This document shows positions 25,826 to 34,250 of a stretch of DNA of 64,000 bases, piece by piece. Both the position numbers and the translations under genes were made by a program. Location: the NCBI RefSeq assembly GCF_040362765.1, contig NZ_BAABWK010000001.1:2147501-2211500 (forward strand). Reading direction: 5' to 3'. The notes below the pieces were generated by a model. That model did no database searches and had not been told where the DNA came from. It saw only the letters and a list, made by a program, of their open reading frames with translations. Positions within the stretch are counted from its first letter, which is position 1; each line of letters starts with the position of its first letter. Source of the DNA: Pyruvatibacter sp. HU-CL02332. Its GTDB lineage: Bacteria; Pseudomonadota; Alphaproteobacteria; CGMCC-115125.

Positions 25826-26743
25826 ATGTCTGCGCACCAAACTGAAACCCTGAGCGATGCAGAACACCCGATGGATAACATCATCGTCAGGCCGCTTGAT
25901 TTCGAAGTCGAAAAGCTTGAACCGTCACGGGTCGTGTGGAGCGATACGTCACCGGAATTCGCCATCTACCTCAACGCTTTCGGTGTCCATGTGCCGTATT
26001 TCGAGCGCTATCTCATCCGCTCTATGTCCACGGCCAAAAAGCACGTGACCAACGAGCAGCTCCGAGCAGACATGAGCGCAATCACAGGTCAGGAAGCGCA
26101 CCACGCAAAGAACTTCCTTGTCTTCAACAAGGTGCTGGCGGATCGCTATCCCCGTGTGTCCGAGCTTGATAAACGCGCGCGGAAATACTTCACCGAACAC
26201 GCCAAGACCGACCCCCTGAAAAAGCTTGTCGGCTTCACAGCCGGCTACGAGACGTTCACGTTTCTCGCCGGGATGATCATCCTCGCCAACTACGAAAAGT
26301 GGATGAAGGACTCAGATCCCGCCATCAAGGCCCTGTGGGTCTGGCACCAGGTGGAAGAAGTAGAACACGGCGCGGTGGCCTTCGAGGTCTACAAGGAACT
26401 GTTTGGAGATGATGAGTGGTACCGCAAATACATGATCCTCATCGCGCTCATCCATATCGGTAAAGAAGCGCTGGCAGCCTATTTCCATATGGCCAAAGTC
26501 GAAGGGTATTTCAAAAATCCCGTCAGCGCCGTGAAGGCCACATGGTTTGTCTTCGCCACCTTCGGGCAGATGGTCTGGCATTCCCTGCCAACCTTCTCGC
26601 GCAGCTACCATCCGCGGGTGCACCCGCTGGCCACAACCAAGCAAAACAAAATTGCGGTTGCATGGCGGCGCTATCTCAAGAAGGGTGGGGATGTCCTGAC
26701 AATCGACCGGGCCAAGATGAAAGAGATCATCGGCTTTGGTTGA
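25826..26743 (+). CDS. PF10118-type protein with a ferritin-like di-iron ligand set
   Basis: This 305-residue protein is annotated in databases as a predicted metal-dependent hydrolase (PF10118). The sequence shows a carboxylate di-iron pattern on four helices: E60 (YFER), E90-x2-H93 (QEAHH), E142 (YETFT) and E178-x2-H181 (EEVEH). This layout is typical of di-iron oxygenases and desaturases rather than hydrolases. GGAGAG precedes the ATG at 25826. The partner gene upstream encodes an epoxide-isomerase-like membrane protein, so an oxidation step feeding an isomerisation step is conceivable. The function is not proven for this family. Confidence 0.8.
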   Translation: MSAHQTETLSDAEHPMDNIIVRPLDFEVEKLEPSRVVWSDTSPEFAIYLNAFGVHVPYFERYLIRSMSTAKKHVTNEQLRADMSAITGQEAHHAKNFLVFNKVLADRYPRVSELDKRARKYFTEHAKTDPLKKLVGFTAGYETFTFLAGMIILANYEKWMKDSDPAIKALWVWHQVEEVEHGAVAFEVYKELFGDDEWYRKYMILIALIHIGKEALAAYFHMAKVEGYFKNPVSAVKATWFVFATFGQMVWHSLPTFSRSYHPRVHPLATTKQNKIAVAWRRYLKKGGDVLTIDRAKMKEIIGFG

Positions 26744-26836
26744 GGCGTGCTTTCAAGCGCCCGGGCAAAAACAAAAGCAATAAGAGCGCCTGGGTCAGCT
26801 GATTGAATGTCCCCGCGCCAACCGGGGGACGACGCC

Positions 26837-27748
26837 ATGGAAAACATTCTTTATTCAATGGAATGGGTGCTGCCACTGCGCAGCGACTGGGCAACGCCCA
26901 TCGCGCAGGGTTTCACCTGGATGGGCTATGCGCCCTTCTTCTTGATGTTTCTGCCGGTTGGCTACTGGCTGTGGGACCGTAACCTGTTCACACGACTGAC
27001 GACGCTTGTGGCCATCACGGCTGTGGTCAATGGCTGGTTCAAGGACCTGTGGCAGGACCCGCGCCCCGGCGCAGAAATTCAGCTTGATGGTCGCGTCACC
27101 GGGTCGCCCGGGCGACCGTCAGGCCACACGCAGATTGCCGTGGCGATGTGGCTCTGGCTGGCCTACGAAATCCAGCGTCCTTGGGTATGGGTTGTCTGCA
27201 TTATTCTCGCTTTCGGTGTGAGCTTTTCCAGGCTCTATCTGGGCGTCCATGATGTAGATGATGTGCTGACCGGCGCAGCCCTTGGACTTGCGACCCTGGC
27301 AGTCTTCTTCTGGCTGACCCGCCCCGGCAACGCGTTGACGGAAGCCTTGCGGGATTCTGTTGTTATCCAACTCGTTCTGATTGCAATGCTCGTCCCGATT
27401 ATTGCCGCTGTGTGGCCTGCAGCATCGCAAGCAGCAGGCGCCGCCATCCATACAGGATCAGCCGTGACCCTGACCGTCGTTTTCCTTCTCGCCGGGTGGT
27501 TGGCAGGGGCTGCACTGGACAAACGCCTCGCACCCGATCGTGGGCCACGGCCCGCCTGGTGGCAGATGATCGTCATGGCCGTCAGTGGCATCGTGGTGCT
27601 GTTTGCGCTGCGGGCCGGCATTGAATCCGCTGCAGGATTTCTTGGCATCAGCGAAGCAACTGCAGGACTTGTCGGCGCTTTGATACTTGGATTTTACATG
27701 ACGGCGGTTGCGCCCATGGCATTCAGGGCCGTGGGTCTTATGCGGTAA
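26837..27748 (+). CDS. PAP2-family membrane phosphatase
   Basis: This 303-residue multi-pass membrane protein has all three phosphatidic acid phosphatase motifs: KDLWQDPRP, PSGHTQ and SRLYLGVHDVDDV, within the first 175 residues. Four further hydrophobic helices of unknown role follow, making it longer than a minimal PAP2. I chose the ATG at 26837 because GGGGGA lies 8 bases upstream; an ATG at 26807 would add ten unsupported residues. Likely substrates are lipid phosphates or undecaprenyl pyrophosphate. It is 93 bp after the PF10118 gene and may be in the same unit. Confidence 0.87.
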   Translation: MENILYSMEWVLPLRSDWATPIAQGFTWMGYAPFFLMFLPVGYWLWDRNLFTRLTTLVAITAVVNGWFKDLWQDPRPGAEIQLDGRVTGSPGRPSGHTQIAVAMWLWLAYEIQRPWVWVVCIILAFGVSFSRLYLGVHDVDDVLTGAALGLATLAVFFWLTRPGNALTEALRDSVVIQLVLIAMLVPIIAAVWPAASQAAGAAIHTGSAVTLTVVFLLAGWLAGAALDKRLAPDRGPRPAWWQMIVMAVSGIVVLFALRAGIESAAGFLGISEATAGLVGALILGFYMTAVAPMAFRAVGLMR

Positions 27749-27792
27749 CTGCACTCAAACTGATTGCAGCGTTAGTCGTCCCTCGCCCTCAA

Positions 27793-27808
27793 ACCATTGG
27801 TATGGTTG
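27793..27808. promoter_or_regulatory. Lux-box-like inverted repeat upstream of luxR
   Basis: AACCAT (27793-27798), spacer TGGT, ATGGTT (27803-27808) is a perfect 6 bp dyad centred about 40 bases before the luxR start. Read as a 20-base box it pairs at 7 of 10 positions, similar to lux-type boxes bound by LuxR dimers. It could provide autoregulation of the luxR-luxI unit. Confidence 0.45.
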
Positions 27809-27840
27809 GAGAATCCGCAAAAGATTGGTAAACTGAACAT

Positions 27841-28551
27841 ATGTTTGCTGACTACTTAGAAAAGCTGGGCAACGCTGCCAATGAGAGCCAGGAGGTTCTT
27901 GTTTGGTCTGACGCTATGTCTGACCTTGGCTTTGACAAACATATGTACGGCATCCGGGCTCAGGAGGCTGGGCGGGTCAACGAGCATCTCGTTGAAAGCA
28001 CAACTTTCACGGAAGACTGGTTGTCAGCATATTATGGCGGACTGCACAAGGACGATCCTGTCGTTGCGCACTCCACGGTCCATCCACTTCCCTTTATCTG
28101 GACTGATTGTCCAATTGATACGCCGGAGCAGCGGGACTTCATGTCGAACGCGGCAGATGCCGGACTGAAATACGGCATCAGTGCACCGCTGATTGTCGGA
28201 AGTGGATATGAAGGTGCTGTTTCTGTCAGTGGCGACAGCAATGCAGATCTGCGCGAACACCTGATGGCCATCTACTCAATGACCTGTGCAATGCACGTGT
28301 TGCGGGTCAAAAACTGGTCACGGGATACGCTCAAGGCATTCAAGCTGACGGCCCGCGAACAGGAAGTGATGCGCTGGATTGCAGCTGGCAAGGATGACTG
28401 GACGATTGGCTCCATCCTCGGCATCAGCGAAAACGGCGTCCACTACCACAAGAAGAATATCTTCCGGAAACTTCAGCTCAGCAGCAGGGTTGCCGTTGCG
28501 GCGGTAGCGCAGAAAACCGGGATTGCGGATGCCAACTACCGGTTCTGGTAG
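27841..28551 (+). CDS. LuxR-family quorum-sensing regulator
   Basis: This 236-residue regulator has an N-terminal autoinducer-binding domain (about 15-160). The usual ligand-pocket residues W60, Y64, D72-P73 and W87 are present. A C-terminal LuxR helix-turn-helix (about 172-232) follows, with LTAREQEVMRWIAAGK and the recognition helix near ISENGVHYHKKNI. The invariant Glu and Gly of the HTH domain are kept. The luxI gene follows after 54 bp on the same strand, so the two form a cognate pair. Confidence 0.9.
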   Translation: MFADYLEKLGNAANESQEVLVWSDAMSDLGFDKHMYGIRAQEAGRVNEHLVESTTFTEDWLSAYYGGLHKDDPVVAHSTVHPLPFIWTDCPIDTPEQRDFMSNAADAGLKYGISAPLIVGSGYEGAVSVSGDSNADLREHLMAIYSMTCAMHVLRVKNWSRDTLKAFKLTAREQEVMRWIAAGKDDWTIGSILGISENGVHYHKKNIFRKLQLSSRVAVAAVAQKTGIADANYRFW

Positions 28552-28605
28552 GTCCCAAATCTGATGTGATTCGACATGCTCATGCTCCAAGTCGGGAGTG
28601 TGTAC

Positions 28606-29277
28606 ATGATTTACGAATTTGCCTTAGCCCAGCGCTGCGCCGCGCCTTTCCCTCACGAAGAAATCCACGCATCCATGCATCGGTTGCGCCACGCGCTCTA
28701 TCGCCAGGGTGCTGACTGGTCTGTGCCCGAGCACCTGGGCATGGAGTATGACGAATTCGACACCATGACTGCGCGTTATCTGGTGGGCATTGACGAGACC
28801 GGGACGGTTCGTGCGCAAAGCCGCATGATTACCTGCGACCGGCCTTACATGCTGGCCCAGCTCTGGCCGGAGCTGGCGCAGTCCGTGCCGCTACCTCGCA
28901 GTGCCGCTGATGCCGAAGGCTCGCGCACCGGCGTTGATGTAACCCTGCCAGTTGAGGAATACCGTCGGTGGTTCTTCAAGCTCCTGATCGCAAATGTTGA
29001 ATGGGCCGTAAGCAATGGCGTTGATCGTCTGAGCTTTGTCACCTATCAGCGCGTCGCTGAAAAATCGATGGAGGGCGCGGGCCTGTCGGTCACCTATTAC
29101 GGCCCCACCATGTCCTTCCCCGATGGCCGGTTTATTGCGGGCTCCTTCCCCGTGAGCACACGCCTTGCCCATGACCTTCGCCGCAGGCACGGCATCGAAG
29201 GTCAGGTGTTTGTGCCATTGCCGAATGCTACTCCGCTACCCGCTGTCGCTCAGGAGGCTCATCATGAGGTCGCATAG
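28606..29277 (+). CDS. LuxI-family acyl-homoserine lactone synthase
   Basis: This 223-residue autoinducer synthase keeps the LuxI catalytic residues with exact family spacing: R28, W38, E47, D49, D52, R73, E104 and R107. The only change is Y32 in place of the usual Phe. I chose the ATG at 28606 because GGGAG sits about 7 bases upstream; two upstream ATGs have no such site. The acyl chain made cannot be read from sequence. It overlaps a 76-codon ORF by 14 bp. Confidence 0.92.
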   Translation: MIYEFALAQRCAAPFPHEEIHASMHRLRHALYRQGADWSVPEHLGMEYDEFDTMTARYLVGIDETGTVRAQSRMITCDRPYMLAQLWPELAQSVPLPRSAADAEGSRTGVDVTLPVEEYRRWFFKLLIANVEWAVSNGVDRLSFVTYQRVAEKSMEGAGLSVTYYGPTMSFPDGRFIAGSFPVSTRLAHDLRRRHGIEGQVFVPLPNATPLPAVAQEAHHEVA

Positions 29278-29494
29278 TCCACAGTCTTTTGATTTTGATG
29301 AAGACCCGGAAAACGTCTGGCCTAAATCGGCGGAAGAAGCGGCGGATCAGATGCGGGATGTGCTTGCGCTGTTCATCCGCATCTCGGAGGAATTTGACAT
29401 GACGACGACAGCAGCGATGCTGCGGCATACGGTCGAAACAGCACGTCAGGATGCATTGGGTAAGTCGGGCTTGCCACCGCATATCCATGGCTGA
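29264..29494 (+). CDS. Small acidic protein translationally coupled to luxI
   Basis: This is a 76-residue ORF with a perfect AGGAGG 6 bases before its ATG. It overlaps the end of luxI by 14 bp. The first half is acidic (FDFDEDPENVW), followed by two likely amphipathic helices (AADQMRDVLALFIRI and TTAAMLRHTVETA). There is no signal peptide and no cysteine. I do not recognise the family. The strong ribosome-binding site and coupling argue that it is real and co-regulated with autoinducer synthesis. Confidence 0.75.
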   Translation: MRSHSPQSFDFDEDPENVWPKSAEEAADQMRDVLALFIRISEEFDMTTTAAMLRHTVETARQDALGKSGLPPHIHG

Positions 29495-29507
29495 TACGCG
29501 ATGGGAG

Positions 29508-29864
29508 TCAGGCTTTTTGTGCCTGCGCTCTGGCGCGCGGAAATGAAATAATTTCAGCTTGGGGCAGGCCCGGTTCCCAGCGCTCGAAGCTGGGAATGAG
29601 CTGACGCCTGAGGGCTTCGGCAACAGCAAACAGGTTTGTCTTTGCTTCAAGCTTCAGCCGTGCGGATCGCATTTGCGCAGCAATAGTGCGGTCACTTATG
29701 CCTCGTATCCCTGCCAGGTCCTTGTATGACTCCAGGTTGCAGGTGCTGAGCAATGCAATGTTCCAGACTTCAGCTGGGGTCAGGAGTGTCGGCGGATGTG
29801 CGTCGGTCCACATCTCTGCGTGTGCCAGAACTGATTTTGCCTCCAGTGTTCTGAAGTGAGTCAT
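29508..29864 (-). CDS. Stand-alone LuxR-type helix-turn-helix protein
   Basis: This 118-residue protein consists mainly of one LuxR-C-like HTH domain (about 25-92): LTPAEVWNIALLS, then YKDLAGIRGISDRTIAAQMRSARLKLEAKT, matching the GerE pattern of scaffold and recognition helices. It has no ligand-binding domain. The tail is rich in Arg and Ala. It is convergent with the luxI unit (13 bp from the small ORF), so it may modulate quorum sensing, perhaps by competing for DNA or forming heterodimers. That role is inference. Confidence 0.75.
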   Translation of the reverse strand: MTHFRTLEAKSVLAHAEMWTDAHPPTLLTPAEVWNIALLSTCNLESYKDLAGIRGISDRTIAAQMRSARLKLEAKTNLFAVAEALRRQLIPSFERWEPGLPQAEIISFPRARAQAQKA

Positions 29865-30054
29865 TGCCGCGTGAACTCTCTACTAGGTGACACATGGTGC
29901 CGCCATGGCTGGCGACCGACGCGCATGCTTGTTGAACACACCGCGTCTTTGAGGCTCAGATAGTCTCAAAATTCGCAGAACCTGAAAACTATCAAGGTTA
30001 ATAGGGGGAGGTGGCGTCTCATACATTGCATTCCCACATATTGGCATTCCAAGT

Positions 30055-30067
30055 GACATAAAATGTC
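30055..30067. other. Short perfect palindrome before the DsbA-like gene
   Basis: GACAT-AAA-ATGTC is a 13-base perfect dyad 48 bases before the GTG start at 30115. It lies in a 250-base gap (29865-30114) that otherwise shows only a weak TTTGAG/CTCAAA repeat near 29950. It could be an operator for the gene at 30115 or be chance. Confidence 0.35.
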
Positions 30068-30114
30068 TGCCGTGGCAAAGTGCGCGGGATTGACCGCCCT
30101 AAGGGAGACGTCGT

Positions 30115-31464
30115 GTGCTTGAGCCTGAAAAAAATCCAAATCCATCAATCATGGTCGATCCGCCCGGCTGGTTCCGGTGGGGCATGCGATGGCAGCTGGA
30201 CGCCGTCACCAATGTGAAGCGGGTATTGAAACGGCGGGACAAGTTCGAGGCGCAGCGCCGCAAGTCAGGCGCCCCCCACGTGGTGGAGTATTTTCACCAG
30301 CTTGATGATCCGTACTCGCACCTCACAGCACAGGTGCTCGCGCGCTTCGCTGAAAAGTATGACGTCACCGTGGTGCCCCATCTCATCCGCGCCAGCGGTG
30401 GCCGCAACCAGCCGGAGTTTGAAAAACTAGCCGTCTGGGCCCGGCGGGATGCGCAGTTGATAGCACCGCATCTGGGACTGGATTTTCCAGCTGAGGCGGC
30501 TACCCGACCCGACGCATCCGCACAGCAAAAGGCAGGTGAGATGCTTGCCGGTCTCTCGGCATCGGATTTCATTCAGCACCTCAAGGGTGCAAGTGACGCC
30601 CTTTGGCGCAACGATGAAGCAAGCCTGAAGGAAGCTCACTCCGGCAATCTCAACAAGGCGCTCGATAGCGGGTCAAAGCGACTGGCCAAGCTGGGCCACT
30701 ACTCAGGGGCAATGTTCTACTATGGCGGCGAGTGGTACTGGGGTGTGGACCGCCTGCTCCATCTGGAAGACCGGCTTGCGTCTTTGGGCTTGGCCAGGCA
30801 GGGCGCCACACAGCATCTTGTCCCCCGTCCGGCGATTGACGTGTCCGGTGTGGACGCCAGCAAACTGACGCTGGATTTCTATCCCTCCCTCAATTCTCCG
30901 TACACGTCTATTATCTATGATCTGACGATTGACCTGAAAAACACATGCGGCATCCGCTTCAACCACAAGCCGGTATTGCCCATGATCATGCGCGGCGTGC
31001 CCGCGACCCGGGCAAAAGGCACCTACATCGTTTTCGATACCAAGCGCGAGGCAGACTTTTTGGGGGTTCCCTTTGGCCCCATGGTCACCCCCATCGGCAC
31101 GCCAACACGCAGGCTCTATTCGCTGCTGCCCTGGGCCATCCAGGAGGGTAAGGACGAAGCCCTGTTGAGCGCCGGCCTCAAACAGGCTTTCTCTGAAGGG
31201 ATCGGCCTGCACAATGACAGGAAGATGCGCCGGGCGGTGGAGAAGGCCGGGCTTGATTGGGCGCACGCCAAAACAATCATCGGCAATGATGACTGGAAGC
31301 CCCTGGTAGAGCGCAATCAGGATGAGATGGTGGAAGGTCTTGGGCTGTGGGGCGTGCCCAGCTACCGCCTGTCTGGTCCTGATGGCGAACCGGACGTGGC
31401 GGTCTGGGGGCAGGACCGTTTGTGGCTGATCGCCGCTGAAATCAGACGGCGGGCTGCCCTTTAG
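30115..31464 (+). CDS. Tandem DsbA / HCCA-isomerase-like protein without active-site cysteines
   Basis: This 449-residue protein appears to contain two thioredoxin-fold domains of the DsbA/2-hydroxychromene-2-carboxylate isomerase type. The first begins VVEYFHQLDDPYSHL (about 56) and the second LDFYPSLNSPYTSI (about 252). Neither has CxxC, so disulfide chemistry is unlikely. The second domain keeps the SPY element of GSH-dependent isomerases and a cis-Pro near GVPSYR. There is no signal peptide. Start: GTG at 30115 with GGGAG 7 bases upstream. The function is unknown; a GSH-linked isomerase or transferase is possible. Confidence 0.75.
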   Translation: MLEPEKNPNPSIMVDPPGWFRWGMRWQLDAVTNVKRVLKRRDKFEAQRRKSGAPHVVEYFHQLDDPYSHLTAQVLARFAEKYDVTVVPHLIRASGGRNQPEFEKLAVWARRDAQLIAPHLGLDFPAEAATRPDASAQQKAGEMLAGLSASDFIQHLKGASDALWRNDEASLKEAHSGNLNKALDSGSKRLAKLGHYSGAMFYYGGEWYWGVDRLLHLEDRLASLGLARQGATQHLVPRPAIDVSGVDASKLTLDFYPSLNSPYTSIIYDLTIDLKNTCGIRFNHKPVLPMIMRGVPATRAKGTYIVFDTKREADFLGVPFGPMVTPIGTPTRRLYSLLPWAIQEGKDEALLSAGLKQAFSEGIGLHNDRKMRRAVEKAGLDWAHAKTIIGNDDWKPLVERNQDEMVEGLGLWGVPSYRLSGPDGEPDVAVWGQDRLWLIAAEIRRRAAL

Positions 31465-31473
31465 AGAAGAAGG

Positions 31474-32508
31474 CTAGGGTGCAAGCCGCCAGTTTATGGT
31501 TTCACCTGCGTGAAACGGCACGATGGCGATCTCGGCATCTTCGATGATGTCGGGCACCGCATGTCCGGTACGTTCCAGCGTGATGGTCTCATCGTTCAAT
31601 GGCAGGCCATAGAAGCGGGGTCCAAACTCGGACGCAAAGGCTTCCAGCTTGTCGAGAGCGCCTTCTTCTTCAAAGGTCTGCGCGTAGCTTTCAATGGCGA
31701 CTGGCGCGCTGAAAATGCCTGCACACCCGCAGTCGCTTTCCTTGTCATGCTTTTGGTGCGGCGCTGAATCCGTGCCCAGAAAGAATTTTGCGTTGCCGGA
31801 AACAGCTGCCTTGCGCAGCGCCTCGCGGTGCTTGCGGCGCTTGGCAACCGGCAGGCAATAGGCGTGCGGGCGCATGCCGCCATCAAACATGTCATTGCGG
31901 TCAATGCGCAGGTGATGGGCCGTAATGGTTGCCGCCACCTTGTCACTTGCAGCACTCACAAACTCAACCGAGTCCTCCGTAGTGATATGTTCGAGCACCA
32001 CTTTGAGTTCGGGAAAATCCCTCACCAGGGGCGCCAGCGTTGTGTCGATAAACACATGTTCGCGATCAAAGATGTCGATATCAGGCGACACCACTTCGCC
32101 GTGGATCAGCAAGGGCATGCCAATGGCCTGCATCCGCTCGAATACGCGGTCGAGCTTGCGGACGTCCGTGACACCTGCCGCTGAGTTGGTGGTCGCATTG
32201 GCCGGGTAGAGTTTGCAGGCCGCAAACACGCCTTCTTCAAACCCAGTGGCAATCTCGTCCGCGTCAATGTCATCGGTCAGATAGGCTGTCATCAGTGGTG
32301 TGAAGCTGTGATGGGCGCCCACTGCGCTGCGAATGCGGTCACGGTAATGCCGGGCGGCATCCACCGTCGTGACCGGCGGCACGAGATTGGGCATCACAAT
32401 GGCGCGGGCAAACTGCTGGGCTGTATAGCGCGCAGCAAACTCAAGCATCGCGCCGTCGCGCAGATGCACATGCCAATCGTCGGGTCGTCGGATCGTGAGA
32501 GTTTCCAT
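31474..32508 (-). CDS. pyrC: Dihydroorotase, class II (PyrC type)
   Basis: This 344-residue pyrimidine biosynthesis enzyme converts carbamoyl aspartate to dihydroorotate. The metal ligands are visible: HVH near residue 13, carboxylated Lys in ACKLYPA, His in LLIHGE, His in VLEHI, and Asp in LGTDSAPH. The segment with CGCAGIF is typical of the E. coli-like class. I chose the ATG at 32508 because it begins METLTIRRPDDWH, the conserved N-terminus. In-frame starts at 32532 and 32562 are possible. It is convergent with the upstream DsbA-like gene. Confidence 0.93.
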   Translation of the reverse strand: METLTIRRPDDWHVHLRDGAMLEFAARYTAQQFARAIVMPNLVPPVTTVDAARHYRDRIRSAVGAHHSFTPLMTAYLTDDIDADEIATGFEEGVFAACKLYPANATTNSAAGVTDVRKLDRVFERMQAIGMPLLIHGEVVSPDIDIFDREHVFIDTTLAPLVRDFPELKVVLEHITTEDSVEFVSAASDKVAATITAHHLRIDRNDMFDGGMRPHAYCLPVAKRRKHREALRKAAVSGNAKFFLGTDSAPHQKHDKESDCGCAGIFSAPVAIESYAQTFEEEGALDKLEAFASEFGPRFYGLPLNDETITLERTGHAVPDIIEDAEIAIVPFHAGETINWRLAP

Positions 32509-32681
32509 GGGCCCACGGGTATCAGGCGTCATTGTCCCGTTCAAGCCGTCAATACGCCGCAAAATATCTGATGTCTGTCTTGACCTGCCTCAATTGACAG
32601 AATGTCAATATCGGCCAGACTGCACTTCAGACAAGAAACTCAACACAGGCCGACCAAAGGCCGTTCAGAGGGACGAAGCAC

Positions 32682-34220
32682 ATGCCGGATACAGCAACAC
32701 TCGACAAACCTGCGGCCAAATCAGGTGCCAAGGCTCAACATTTTGACGTGCTGGTCGTCGGCGCAGGGATTTCCGGCGTCGGTGCGGCGTACCACCTGCA
32801 GGACCAGTGCCCGGGCATGAGCTATGTGGTGCTGGAAGCGCTGGAGGATTTCGGCGGCACATGGCTGATGCACAAATATCCCGGCATCCGCTCAGACAGT
32901 GACCTGTATACCTTCGGCTATCGCTTCAAACCGTGGACCGGCAACCCCATCGCCACGGCGGAAGAAATCCGCACTTACATGGATGAAGTGATCCAGGAAA
33001 ACGATCTCAAGCGCCATATCCGCTACCAGCACAAGATCCTGTCGGCTGACTGGTCCGACGCAGACAATCTGTGGACCATTCACGCCACACGCACCGACAC
33101 CAACGAGGATCTCGTCTTCACCTGCGGCTTCCTGTGGATGTGTCAGGGCTACTACCGCCACTCGGAAGGCTACACGCCGGACTGGCAGGACATGGACAAG
33201 TTCAAGGGTGACATTGTTCACCCGCAGACCTGGCCGGAAAATTACGACTACAAAGGCAAGAAGGTTATTGTGATTGGCTCCGGCGCCACCACGGCCACCA
33301 TCGTGCCGGCCATGGCCCCGGACTGCGAGCACATCACTGTGCTGCAACGCTCCCCCACCTATTTCGTACCTGGCCGGAACGAGAATGAAGTCGCGGACAT
33401 GCTGCGGCTGCTGGAGATCGACGAAGAGTGGATCCACGAAATCACCCGCAAGGCAGTGCTCTACAATCAGGCCGAGCTGACGCGGCGCTCCTTTGAAGAG
33501 CCGGAGGTCGTGAAACAGGAACTGATCGACGGCGTGAAAGAACTGCTGCCCGACGGCTATGACGTCGACAAGCACTTCACGCCCAAATACCGCCCCTGGC
33601 GCCAGCGCGTGGCCTTTGTACCCGACGGCGATCTCTTCGCAGGCATCAAGGCCGGCAAGGCCAGCATGGTGACCGACGAGATTGAGCGCTTTACCGAAAA
33701 AGGCATCCTGCTCAAATCCGGCGAAGAGCTTGAAGCCGACCTTATTGTCACGGCCACAGGCTTCAACCTGTGTGCGCTGGGCGACATCGCGTTTTCCCGC
33801 AACGGCGAAGACATCAACTTCAATGAGACCGTTACCTATCGCGGCATGATGTTCACCGGCATGCCCAACATGGTGTGGGTGTTTGGCTACTTCCGCGCCA
33901 GCTGGACACTGCGTGTGGACATGGTCGCCGATTTTGTCTGCCGCCTGCTGAAGAAGATGCGGCAAAAGGGGGCCAAGAAGGTCGAGGTGGCACTCAGGCC
34001 GGAAGACAAGGACATGCCGATCCTCGACTGGATCGACACCGAAAACTTCAACCCAGGCTACATCATGCGCAACATGCATCTGTTGCCCAAACGCGGCGAC
34101 AAGCCCGAATGGCAGCACAACCAGGACTACTGGACGGAACGCAAGGAATTCCCCGACATTGACCTGGATGATGCGGCCTTCGTCTATACTCAGGCAGATC
34201 AGATATCAGACGTCGCCTGA
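32682..34220 (+). CDS. Baeyer-Villiger monooxygenase (FAD/NADPH, EthA-like)
   Basis: This 512-residue flavoprotein monooxygenase has the FAD motif GAGISG at 27-32 and the NADPH motif GSGATTA near 198. The diagnostic Baeyer-Villiger fingerprint F-x-G-x3-H-x3-W-P is complete (F174, G176, H180, W184, P185). It converts ketones to esters or lactones, or oxidises sulfides. The closest recalled relatives are EthA-type enzymes. An alpha/beta hydrolase and an MFS transporter follow, consistent with ester hydrolysis after oxygenation. The natural substrate is unknown. Confidence 0.9.
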   Translation: MPDTATLDKPAAKSGAKAQHFDVLVVGAGISGVGAAYHLQDQCPGMSYVVLEALEDFGGTWLMHKYPGIRSDSDLYTFGYRFKPWTGNPIATAEEIRTYMDEVIQENDLKRHIRYQHKILSADWSDADNLWTIHATRTDTNEDLVFTCGFLWMCQGYYRHSEGYTPDWQDMDKFKGDIVHPQTWPENYDYKGKKVIVIGSGATTATIVPAMAPDCEHITVLQRSPTYFVPGRNENEVADMLRLLEIDEEWIHEITRKAVLYNQAELTRRSFEEPEVVKQELIDGVKELLPDGYDVDKHFTPKYRPWRQRVAFVPDGDLFAGIKAGKASMVTDEIERFTEKGILLKSGEELEADLIVTATGFNLCALGDIAFSRNGEDINFNETVTYRGMMFTGMPNMVWVFGYFRASWTLRVDMVADFVCRLLKKMRQKGAKKVEVALRPEDKDMPILDWIDTENFNPGYIMRNMHLLPKRGDKPEWQHNQDYWTERKEFPDIDLDDAAFVYTQADQISDVA

Positions 34221-34250
34221 CGCCCTATCGGGATCAATCCGGAACGTGGT

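Noticed and set aside
32892-34118. 408-codon minus-strand frame opposite the Baeyer-Villiger monooxygenase
   Set aside because: Shadow frame in GC-rich DNA; the plus-strand gene shows complete FAD, NADPH and fingerprint motifs.
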